From Saccopteryx bilineata (taxonomy: Eukaryota; Chordata; Mammalia; Chiroptera; Emballonuridae): a stretch of DNA of 64,000 nt. The stretch's first letter is position 1; each line of letters begins with the position of its first letter. Below are positions 30,564-40,699 of this stretch, piece after piece. The DNA lies in the NCBI RefSeq assembly GCF_036850765.1, contig NC_089490.1:130228522-130292521 (forward strand), in the 5' to 3' direction. The translations under genes and the position numbers were made by a program. A model generated the notes under the pieces. It saw only the letters and a program-made list of their open reading frames with translations, ran no database searches and was not told where the DNA came from.

Positions 30564-31429
30564 TCTGGCACTGACTTTTAGTTTGATTCTATTGTTGTCA
30601 GAGAACACAACCCAATGACTTCGTTCCTTTTACATCAGCTCAGGTTTATTCTATGCCCTGAGGTTTGATTTGTGTTCCACAGCCATTTGAAAAGAAGGTA
30701 CATTTGGCTGTTGTTGGGTGGGTCTTAATCAGATCTCTTGGGGCGTTGAATTTTTCAATGTCCCTGCTGATTTTCTGTGTAGTAATTCTTCCCACTGCCA
30801 ACTGAGGGACATTGCTGTCCCCAACAATTAGGGTTTGTCTACATCTCATTTCAGCTCTATCAGTTTTGCTTCATGGGTGTGGAGTCTCTTGTTGCTTGTT
30901 ATGCACATTGTGGAAATTACAATGAAAATACAATGTATCAAATATGTAGGATACAGCTAAAGCAATGCTGAGGAAAAGTTTATAGCACTGAATACTTAAA
31001 CATTAAACAAGAGGACACTGCTCAAGTAAATATTCTAAGTTTCCATCTCAAGAAACTGGAAAAACAGGAGCAAAATAAAACCAAAGCAAGAAGGAAGTAG
31101 TAAGAGCAGAAATCAATGAAACTGAAAACAAGAAAACGATAGAGAAATCAGTGAAACAAAAGCTGGCTCTTCAAAAAAAATCAATAATGTTTATAAACCT
31201 CTAGTAAGACTGAAGAAGATACAAAGAGAGAAGACACAAGTCACCAATAACAGGAGGAAAGAGGGAGACATCACTATAAACCTTGGAGCATTACAGTGAT
31301 AATAAGATAATATTTTACGAAAAACTCTCTGCTGATAAATTCAACAACTTAAGAAGAAATGAACCAATTTCTCACAAACTAGACTACCAAAACTCAACCA
31401 AGATGAAAAAAAAACAACCACAACAGCCC

Positions 31430-31752
31430 TACTATCATTTAAAATATTGATATACATAAGAAACAGATTTATAGATACAGATAACAAACTAATGGTTGCC
31501 AGATGGGAGGGGGTGAGGGGTCTGGGTGAAAAAGGTGAAGGGAGTAAGAAGTACAATTGGCAGTTACAGTATAGTCACAGGGATGTAAAGTACAGTATAG
31601 GGAATATAGTCAACAATATTGTAATAACTATATAGGATGCCAGGTGGGTACTAGACTTATCAGGGGATCATTTTTGTAAGTTACATAAATGTCTAACCAC
31701 TATGCTCTACATCTGAAACTAATATAATATTGAATGTCAATTGTAATAAAAA
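31430..31752 (+). mobile_element. LINE-1 3' end with A tail, nested
   Basis: Contains AACAAACTAATGGTTGCCAG, AGGGAATATAGTCAACAATA, CTGAAACTAATATAATATTG and ends AATAAAAAAAAAA. This is the usual terminus of an L1M-type element. ORF2 sequence of the host LINE-1 resumes after it (CCCCAGAAAGAAATCTCC). Confidence 0.78.
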
Positions 31753-31835
31753 AAAAACTCCCCAGAAAGAAATCTCCATGACCACAAGGTTTCATTGCAG
31801 ACTTCTATCAAATAGTTAAAGAAGAAATAACACCA

Positions 31836-32165
31836 GCCTGACCAGGCGGTGTCGCAGTGAATAGAGCGTTGGATTGGGATGCAGAGGACCCAGGTTCGAG
31901 ACCCCAAGCTTGCCAGCTTGAGCACAGGCTCTTCTGGTTTGAGTAAGGCTCACTAGCTTGAGCCCAAGGTCGCTGGCTAGAGAAAAGGGTCACTCGGTCT
32001 GCTGTAGACCCCTAGTCAAAGCACATGTGAGAAAGCAATCAATGAACAACTAAGGTGCTGCAATGAAGAATTGATGCTATTCATCTCTCACCCTTCCTGT
32101 CTGTCTGTCCCTCTCTCTGTCTCTGTCATGGATAAAAATAAATAAATAAATAAATAAATAAAAAG
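31836..32165 (+). mobile_element. Long CCTGACCAGG-headed SINE, plus strand
   Basis: AGCCTGACCAGGCGGTGTCGCAG, B box GGTTCGAGACC, then GAGAAAGCAATCAATGAAC and a (TAAA)n tail. It is the best-oriented reference copy of this family in the window. Confidence 0.92.
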
Positions 32166-33772
32166 AACATCAATTTTATACAATTCCTTCTAGGAAACAG
32201 AGGAGATGGGAATAGTTCACAACTCATTTTAGAAAGCTAGTATTGCCCTGTCTAACTCCTACACTAGGCAGACAGTACAAAAAACAAAACAAAACTACAA
32301 ACTAATAGCCCTTATGAATGTAGAAGCAAAAATTCACAACAAAATATTAGCAAATTGAATGTAGCAATGTACGAAAAAAATTATATAACACCACAACCAA
32401 GTGGGGTTCATTCCAGGTATGCAAGTCTGAGTCAACATTTGCAGTCAATCTATTTAACTTATAATATCAACAAGCTAAAGAAAAAAAAACCCCATACAAT
32501 TGTATCAGTACACAAGAAGCATTTGGAAAAAAATCTAACACCCATTCGTGACAAAACTTTTAGATTGAGGGGGAATATCTCTGCTAACCTACAGTTCATT
32601 TCATACATGGTGGAGAAAAGTGAATGCTTTCCTTTTAAGGATGAGAACAAGGCAGGGATGTCTGCTCTCACTGCTGCAAAACATTGTGATGGAAGTTTTA
32701 GTCAGTGGACTAAGACAGAAAAAAGAAAAAAGGCAGACACATAGGAAAAGAAGAAATAAACTATTCCTATTGGCAGACGGCAAGATTATCTACATAGGAA
32801 ATTAGAATATTTTCCAGTGAATATTAAGAAAAAACAAAACAAAACAAAATACAAAACCTTCTAGAACTAGGTGAGTTCTGTAAAATTGCAGGATACAAGA
32901 ACAAATGCACGAAACTCAACCACATTTCCACATACTCATAGTGAGCCTGTGGATACTGGAGGGTATCACACAGCACTGTTTATAACCACTCTAAAGAAAA
33001 TAACACAGTTACAAACTGAACTTGTGTAAAATATGCACATTCCAAGTTTGTGGATTGCAGGATTCCACTCTCCCCACATTGCTATACAGATTGAGCATGA
33101 TTTCAATTACAATCCCAGCAAAGCTTCTTGTTGGCACAGACAAGCTTATTTTAAAACTTATATGAAAAGGTACAAACCCTGGCACAGCAAACAGTCCTGA
33201 AAAAGAAGAAAGTGGAAGAATCACCCTGTCTGACATGAAGGCTGCTCTACACCTACAGAAATCCAGACAGCACGGTATCACAGAGGGACATGCAGAGATG
33301 AATGAAGTTGACAAAGAAGTCACAAACAGGCCCACACACATCTGTCTGATCTTTGACAGATGTGCAAAAGCACTTCAGTGGAGAAGGACCCTTTTCAACA
33401 AATGGTGCTGGAGCAACTGGACGTCCACAGGTTAAAAAAATGAACCCCGATCTAAATCTCACAGTTTAGATAAAAATGAACTCAAAACGGATCACAGACT
33501 TAAATGTAAATGGTAAAATATAAATATTAAACTTCTATTTTAAAAAGGATAAATCTTCAGAATCTCAAGCTAGGAAAAGAGTGTAGACAAGACCAACAGC
33601 ATGAGCTGTAAAAGGAAATATTGATAAACCTCATCAATAGTAAAAAGTTTTGCTCTGCATATGAATCAGGATGAGAAGACAAGCTATAGACTAGGAGAAA
33701 ATATGTGCATACCAGGCATCTGACAAAAGAATCATATCCTCAATATATAAAAAGCTTTCAAAACTCAACGTA

Positions 33773-34209
33773 GGCCCTGGCCGGTTGGCTCAGCGGTAGA
33801 GCGTCGGCCTAGCGTGCGGAGGACCCGGGTTCGATTCCGGCCAGGGCACATAGGAGAAGCGCCCATTTGCTTCTCCACCCCTCCGCCACGCCTTCCTCTC
33901 TGTCTCTCTCTTCCCCTCCCGCAGCCAAGGCTCCATTGGAGCAGAGATGGCCCGGGCGCTGGGGATGGCTCTGTGGCCTCTGCCCCAGGCGCTAGAGTGG
34001 CTCTGGTCGCAACATGGCGACACCCAGGAGGGTCGCAACACGGCGACGCCCAGGATGGGCAGAGCATCGCCCCCTGGTGGGCAGAGCGTCGCCCCCTGGT
34101 GGGCGTGCCGGGTGGATCCCGGTCGGGCGCATGCGGGAGTCTGTCTGACTGTCTCTCCCTGTTTCCAGCTTCAGAAAAATGCAAAAACAAAAACAAAACA
34201 AAACAAAAA
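33773..34209 (+). mobile_element. Full-length long tRNA-derived SINE, well preserved
   Basis: Head GGCCCTGGCCGGTTGGCTCAG with A box and B box GGTTCGATTCC, body to TTTCCAGCTTCAGAAAAATG, and an (AAAAC)n tail. AAAACTCAACGTA is duplicated exactly at 33760-33772 and 34210-34222. The body holds an internal duplication of CGCAACATGGCGACACCCAG / CGCAACACGGCGACGCCCAG (about 34009-34053). Confidence 0.95.
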
Positions 34210-35314
34210 AAAACTCAACGTAAAATAATCCAAGTAGAAAATGGGCAAAGATGAACAGACATTTCACCAAGGAGGAGACAGAGATGGCAAATAAAAATAA
34301 TTAATATTCAACATCTAGCCAATAGATAAATGCAAATTAAAACCACAATGAAATATACTCTATCAGAATGGCTAAAATAAACACGACAACCCCAAGTGCT
34401 GACAAGGATATGAGAAACTGGACCAGTCTCACACTACTGATGGGAATGAAAGGTTAGCTTCTCTGGAAACAGTTTGGCAGTTTCTTACAAAACTAAACAT
34501 GCAGCCACCACATTACCCAGCTATTGCCCTCCTGGGCATTAGTCCCAGAGAAACAAAACATATGTTCACACAAACCCTGCATATGAATGTTTGCAATAGT
34601 TTTGTTTGTAGTAGCCAGAAGCTGGATGCAACCTAGATGTCTTTCAATGGGCAACTGGTTAAACAGACTGTGGGACATACATACAGTGAATTCCTGTGCA
34701 GCAATAAACAAGAACTATGGATATGCTTAACAACCTGGGTAAATCTCCAGAGAACTATGCTCAGTGCAAAGTCCATCCCAGAAAGTGACATACTGTATGA
34801 TTCCATGCGTAAAGCTTTTTTGAATACACAAGTGGTAGGGGGAGCAGTGTGAGGGATTCTGTGCTGATGGGGATGTTCAGTTATGACTGTGGTGGTAGAC
34901 ACTTGAATCTCCATGAGTGATAACAGGGCACAGAACTAAATACATGTGCACACAAATAAGTGCATGTAGTGAGGTCAATGGACTATGTCAATGTCAGTTT
35001 CCTGGCATATTGTCCTAGGGTTTTGCAAGATGCTACCATTGAAATAAGCAGGGAAGGGCTCAAGGTTTGGTTCTCGTTATTTTTTTTTTTACAGCTGCAT
35101 GTGAGTCTGCAATTCTCTCAAAACAATGCTTTCAAATTTTTGAAACATGTTGAAAAATGCATAGTACACATCTAAGTATCCAACCCACATCTCACAAAGA
35201 AAAGTTGGAATGACTAGACAGTGTCCCATTGTGAAGAATTAGCTCCACATCTATTTGGCATCGGTCCCAAGAAAGGTCCTCTGGTGCTGCACAGAGAGTG
35301 TATGCGTGCTAGAA

Positions 35315-35470
35315 CAGGATGCTAGATGAGGATGCTGGACTGGAAGCTGGACAAGGATGCTGGATGAGGATGCTGGACTAGATGCTGGACAAGGATGCTG
35401 GACCAGATGCTGAACTGGATCCTGGATTGGATGTTGAATTCTGGATGAGGACGCTAAACGAGGATGCTGA
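35315..35470 (+). repeat. Degenerate minisatellite, GATGCTGGAC-like unit
   Basis: About a dozen imperfect units of 10-13 bases, alternately GATGCTGGAC, AAGCTGGACAAG and GATGAG. It gives open frames on both strands (for example 35251-35520 minus) purely from the repeat. Confidence 0.88.
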
Positions 35471-35499
35471 ACTGACATTGAGCCCTTCCCTTTCTGACC

Positions 35500-38400
35500 T
35501 GCAGGGGGCAGCCTGGCCAATCAAGGAGAGGGCTGTGGTGAAGGCCCTGCTGGTCTCAGCTTTCCAATCCTAACTGTGTGAGCACCAGTGTTCTCCCACC
35601 TCCCCACCCCACCCTGCACAGCACACACACATGCACACATGCACGCACGCTCCACAGCTCATGAGCTCATTCTGCCCACGACTGACAGGCTGGGTGGGAT
35701 CATTTCTCCTTGAGCTCTTTGTCCAGCTCAGTTTCAAATGACTCATGAGTGGTCCCCTAGGGAGACCTCCTGCCTGGCCTCATAAACCTTCCCAGTTAGG
35801 CAATGCTTCCTGATAAGTGGTTGTTCACCCACTCTCCCAGACCACCCGAGAGAACTATTCCTCTTCCCGGGCAGCAGCTGGCAACATGGCCTCCCCAGCT
35901 GTCTTGTCTCCTTCTTCTCTCCCCTTCTGTCTCTGGCCTGGGGGGGGGACTGAGAAGGTCTCTGAATAGACAGTTGAGAACTCACCACTGCACCAAATAC
36001 AACCCTGAATATGTTGGGTGGCTTGCCCTCACCCAGTCTGGGGTCATGGTGGCCTCCTCTGACTTTGCAGGAGTTTGCTGTTCAGTGAGGTCTTGGCAGC
36101 CTCACTGCATTGCTAGGCACCCCCTTCCCTAGGGCACAGGACCTGTTGTTGTGCTGACTCGGCCAGTTCACAGTGCCAAGGTCTCATGAAGCTGGATGTC
36201 TGCAAAAGCTCTGGGTCTGATGAGCATTCACGGCCTACTGCCTTTATGCTTTGGCTCCCTGAGTGGGTTCTGCATCAGAGCATATACTCCTGCCTTGGGC
36301 CCATGTAGCTCTCTTGGGGCTGTTGTGCATGTTCCAACTCTCATTAGGAGTGTGCAGGAGGGAGATAAACCCAGCCCAGCCTGGACTGCTCCTTATCGGC
36401 CTTGCTCTGCACACGGTAGCTGCAGTCTCTGGGCCAATGACAGCTTGTCCTACCCCTGACTCTGATGTTCTCTCCTGGCCAGTTACTCTGTGCCAGGCAG
36501 GCCTGGAGGCCATGGGGATGAAGGAAGCCCAAAGCTTGGCATCTCCAACATGGCCACTTTGTCATTGACCAGAGCACACCATACTAGCCGAGAGAGCTCT
36601 GCCCTCTGGGAAAACACTGCTCCTCAGGATGTGCCCAAGGCCAGTGAGATGATCTGTGATATGATTAAGCTGGGAAAGCAGGAGGCTGGGCTCAGGGATT
36701 TGTCCCCTAGCTTGCCCTGTGCCCTTCAGCAGTTCTCTGGGTCTCAGTTTACCATCCAAATCAAGTGAGCAGTTGCTGGTCTGTCAATGGTTGTTCCCCA
36801 TGAATTCACCTTCCTTCTCCAGTATGGACACAAATGGAGATTTACACATATTCACTGGGTGGCCAGGGGAGGTGTTACAGATAATCAGTTAGTACAGGTG
36901 GACTAGGCAGAGTTTGGGGGAGGCAAGAGCTATAGGCACAGAAGTGATAGCACCAAATTCCCACCTGGAGAGGGATACACTCTACAAGATCTCCTTGAAG
37001 GACAACTTGGCTCTCCCTGCAAGTTAGGAAGGACTCTCAGTGACTGTGGGGGAAGTGGGAATGCAGGCAGGGGCAGGGCAAGGCAGCCAGGTGTGATGGG
37101 GGGTTTTTTTCAAGGCCTGGCTGCTCAATCCTGTCTGGGAAGGCGGTGAAGCCTGTTTCCAAGGTCCAGCTGGGGTGAGGGTAGCTGATGGTACCACCTC
37201 CATCTGCTGCCATCTCCTCAGACACAGGGGACAGAGGCTGGGGCAGCCCCTGACAGACCTCAGGTATATCCCCAATATCCCAGCATCACCTGCACTGGGC
37301 ATTCCCCCTATACCATGTGGCCCAGTAAAGTCTGGTTCTTCTATAGGCCTTGTTTGTTCACTATCTTATCCCCTCGACCCTACATCCTGCACTGAAGGGG
37401 TCTCTTGGAACCCTTCCCCCGTTGATACTGGGGTTTCAACTGGGGTACTGTGGGGCTGCTCAGGGCTGGCTGAGCTGACAAGATCATGGTGGCTGTCCCC
37501 TTCTGGAGTCCACAGGAGATGCTCCTCTTTTCAGCCCCCTTGGGCTAGATGCTGCCCAAAGGTCCCAGGCTGGGCCTGGGGCTCTTACCTCCTTCCTCAT
37601 ATTCACTGGGTGGCAACAAGAACCCTGTGCTCTGGAAGAAGGGAGTTCTATAAAGTCACAGAGCGTTCCAGATACAAACTTACAATCTCATACTTCATTT
37701 TTCTTGGACAAAATCTCAGTGCCTTTAAATATGTCATCACTCTGTGTCCCCATGCCACACCTCGTACTTCCTGGGTGTAGGGGCCAGCCTTTCAGGTGAA
37801 GCTGCTCTGGGCAGAGTCTGCTGTGGTGGAGAGGGCAGGGTGATCCTAGACCTGTAGTCTGGGTGGGCTGGAGATCTCTCTGCTGTGTTAGTTGGTTGGT
37901 GAGGTGATTGGGCAGGCAAAGGAGAGCCCTCTCCCATAGAAGGGTCCCTGGAGTGGAGAATGACATGAGGCTGTCACACCCATGTAAAGGTACAGCTATG
38001 CTGCTGCTTCTACAACATAACCACACGACTTAAAAAGAGCCACTGCCTCCTGGAGGTTGATGGGCTTCAGATGGGGAAACAGGCCCAGAAAGAAAGTGAT
38101 CTGCCTAGGCCCCATCTCCTCCCTGCCCAACCCTCACCCAGCCATGCACCAAGAGCTCCCCCAGAGGACAAGGTATGCTCACTTGGGTGGCCTTCTCAGA
38201 GAGGCAGGAGCTGAGCTGGGTTCTGCTCCAGGTCCATGGTGGGAGTGCATTTTTCATTCCCCTGCTTTGCCTCTCAGCACTGTCCAGAGACAGGTCACGA
38301 GGGTAGGTTCTCAGTCCAGGACTGAGAATTAGGCCCTAAACACTGTCCTCCATATTCAGACCCTGATAGGGAGCTACACTCTGCCCTGTTGACCCAATCT

Positions 38401-38868
38401 CTCACAGAGCAGCCTAATCAGCCCACAGGCCCTTCACTGTCATCTAAAGGTCACCAACCTTGTGTTGGCATCCAGCACAGCACAGCAGGATTCAGAGCTA
38501 TGTTCTCCTCCTTGTGTGGCTGCTGACAGGGGGCTTATAAAGGTTCTCACTGATGCCACACCCCCTCCAGTGTCCGCTAATTTGTTCATCTGTTTTAGTT
38601 TAGGTTTTGGGGTCTTTAACACAATTTACTTCAGAAGTGGCTCCATCTCCTCTCCTTTCCGCCTCTACCCACTCCAGGCCTCACTGTCCCCTGGAGTCCC
38701 CTTCCTCCAGTCTCCCCTATACACAGGCTCTGAGAAGGAGGTCGACAGAGGATCAACAGTGGCTGTGACCTTGGCCACTACCTCCTCTCCTTTGATTTAA
38801 GGATGGGGAGACGGAGGTCCCAAAAGCTTGAGTTCCTCGGTCTGGCCCTGAAACGGCCAGGTCACCTA
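35500..38868. other. Single-copy 5' flank of WNT9A, no gene seen
   Basis: Repeat-poor, moderately GC-rich DNA. Short CA-rich text lies at 35620-35650. Open frames here are short and lack domains. Enhancers could lie here but none can be named from sequence alone. Confidence 0.45.
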
Positions 38869-39517
38869 ATTCCCAGGCCAACAGACCACGGAGCAGCGCC
38901 CCCAACCCCACCCCTCGCTTCCTGAGCGGTCAGGTTTCGCCAAGGGCGCGGACATCACCTGCTGTCCCGTTTCCCTTTCTTCCAAACGACCCGGGGAGAG
39001 GACAGGCGCGCAATTCAGCTCGGGCTGACACCAGGTCCCCAGAAACTCCAGTCCCAAGCGTCCCAGCCTTGAGCTCCACCTTGGGCCCGCTCCAACCCAC
39101 CATGCCACCGCCGCTGCCCGTAGTTCTCCCCGCGGCTCCCCGCCCCCCTCTACACTGCAGGCCGCCGGGCTTCCACCCAGTGTCCACCTCTCCCTCCTCC
39201 CCCCACCCCCCCGCTCCAGCCGCCACCTCCGTCGCTTCCCAGGGCCGCCCACAATCTTCGCCAGCTCCGCCTCCACAGCCGCCCAGGCCCGCAGCGCGCT
39301 CCTGCCCCTCCCGCCGGTCCCTCCGGTCCCACTGCCCCTCGCGCACCTCCCCTCCCCAAGCTTTCCGCGCGCCCCAAGGCCCGCGGGGCCGGGAGGCGGT
39401 GCCGCGGGAGGGCTGGCTCGGGTTTCCGCCCGCCCCCGGCGCCGGCGTGACCCCTCCCCGGGCGGGGCGGGCCGGGCTCAGCTGGCGGCCCCGCCCCCGG
39501 CCTGGCGCTCCGGGCGC

Positions 39518-39523
39518 TATAAG
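39518..39523 (+). promoter_or_regulatory. WNT9A: TATA box of WNT9A
   Basis: TATAAG within GGGCGCTATAAGAGGGCGG. It lies 75 bases before the start codon, which would place the cap site at about 39545-39550 and give a short 5'UTR of about 45 bases. Confidence 0.7.
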
Positions 39524-39566
39524 AGGGCGGCGGCCGTGGGGCGCCCTGCACGGGGCCAGGAGCGCG

Positions 39567-39644
39567 ATGGTCAGCCGCCGTGGCGCGGCAAGATGCTGGA
39601 TGGGCTCCTGCTGGCGCGCTGGCTGGCCGTGGCCTTCGCGCTGA
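39567..39644 (+). other. Upstream open reading frame overlapping the WNT9A start
   Basis: ATG at 39567 has a purine at -3 and G at +4, and opens a 25-codon frame ending at the TGA 39642-39644, out of frame with WNT9A and running across its ATG. It is only relevant if transcription starts upstream of 39567, as the TATA position suggests. Confidence 0.5.
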
Positions 39645-39687
39645 CGCTGCTACTTGCCGCGCTGCGCCCCTCGGCCGCCTATTTCGG
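39593..39687 (+). CDS. WNT9A: WNT9A first coding exon (partial gene)
   Basis: The 95 bases encode 31 residues and two bases of the next codon: [20 protein letters not shown], then [11 protein letters not shown]. This matches the WNT9A signal peptide and first mature residues almost exactly; WNT9B begins differently. The hydrophobic core (about residues 10-24) fits a cleaved signal peptide, since WNT9A is a secreted, lipid-modified ligand of Frizzled receptors. The exon ends GG followed by the donor GTAGGT at 39688, the same phase as known WNT9A exon 1. The ATG has A at -3. The later exons with the cysteine-rich WNT body are not in this window, so this is the 5' end only. No frameshift is seen. 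Confidence 0.93.
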
Positions 39688-40699
39688 GTAGGTGCCTGGC
39701 GGCCCTGCGGACGGGCTGGCGGGTGGGCTGGCAGGCCCGGGGCGGGGGCGGGGGCGGCGCCCAGGCGGGGGAGACCAGGTGCGCGGGGCCGGGCTGGTGG
39801 GGGCTGCCGGGTTTCCTGAAGCTGTTTGCGGCGCGCGCGTCCCTGGGTCAGCGAGTTTGTGTCCCCCCTGCGCTGTGCGGGGAGAGGGGCCCGCGTACCC
39901 TACGGGCTGGCGTGGGGCTGCTGTCCTCCCTGACTCCAGAGTCGTCGTTGCCGCGGGCGCAACCGAGCGCTGGGATCCCTGGAGCTCGGGGACCAAGGTG
40001 TGGCCCCGGCTCCCTTAGGCCGCCGAGTCCTTGCCAAATGGCTGGAACCTCCCAGCCCCTGCCCACCCACCCCCCTTGCAGCTTCCCCCTCCTTTCTCTC
40101 CTCGAGAAGTTAATGTAACAACAACAAAAAAATACGTACAAAATCCAGATGTTCCTTGCACTGAGCCCCAAAGGAAAAAAATAACTCCAAGTCGGAGGAA
40201 TTTATTTTTCTTGTGCTTTGCTTCTGACGCTCGCTCGGGCCCGAGCTCGCGGGAGTGCGTCTATGTGGGACCCGGACAGGGCTATGAGCGCCGCCGCCCG
40301 CCGTCTGGAGGGCTGCTGCCCGGTGCGCTTCTCCGCAGCAGCCGTGTGCGTGTTTTCAGCGCGTTTCTCTCCGCTGTTCCTTCCTGCCCTAACTCGCCCT
40401 TTGCTCCCAGATCTGGGATATCTAACACAGCGACCTTTGGGGACCCTCGCTGCGATACGCATTTGGGCACACTTAAGTTTCGAGTGGCAACGTTCTGGCA
40501 GCTTTCGGCTCTTCTCTGCCTCCCCGCTTCCCGTCCCTAGCCGACCCGGGAATTTCGGCCCACTCTCTCGCCCCGGCCCCTGTCCGAGGCGCCCTTCTGG
40601 CACGCCGGAGCCGCTGCCCTCCGCCCTCCGCCCTTCACCTGTTCCCTAGACCCTGGCCCCCCGCTCTGGAGGGCGGCGGCCTGGCCGGCAGAGGGCCCT

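Larger units (their letters stand above)
29692..30910 (-). mobile_element. LINE-1 ORF2 segment (inverted 5' part), split by SINE + hAT
   Basis: The plus strand reads as antisense LINE-1 ORF2 from the EN-RT linker (TTTAGTTTCCAAGTGTTTGG) back to the endonuclease region (GGGACATTGCTGTCCCCAACA). A SINE at 29862-30563 interrupts it, with TCTGGCACTGA duplicated. At about 30910 the orientation flips and sense ORF2 begins further downstream in the element, the layout of a 5' inversion. Confidence 0.8.
30911..35180 (+). mobile_element. Old LINE-1, sense ORF2 to 3'UTR
   Basis: Sense ORF2 wording begins at about 30911 and continues through the RT (the sequence near 32640 encodes a TRQGCLLS-like stretch; TNGAGACGG-type FADD region at about 32770) to the C-terminal region (TTCAACAAATGGTGCTGG at about 33393). 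The ORF2 end and 3'UTR run from 34230 to 35180, with a T-rich interruption at about 35080. Insertions are a LINE-1 3' end at 31430-31750, a SINE at 31838-32165 and a long SINE at 33773-34209. Many stops are present. Confidence 0.8.

Noticed and set aside
33779..33850. tRNA-like sequence with good A and B boxes (also at 18377, 25215, 51975, 53648)
   Set aside because: Each is the head of a SINE followed by the family body, tail and target duplications, and the cloverleaf is not intact, so none is called a tRNA gene.
39069..39644. 191-codon frame across the WNT9A promoter
   Set aside because: Explained by CpG-island base composition. It ends as the upstream ORF that overlaps the WNT9A start.
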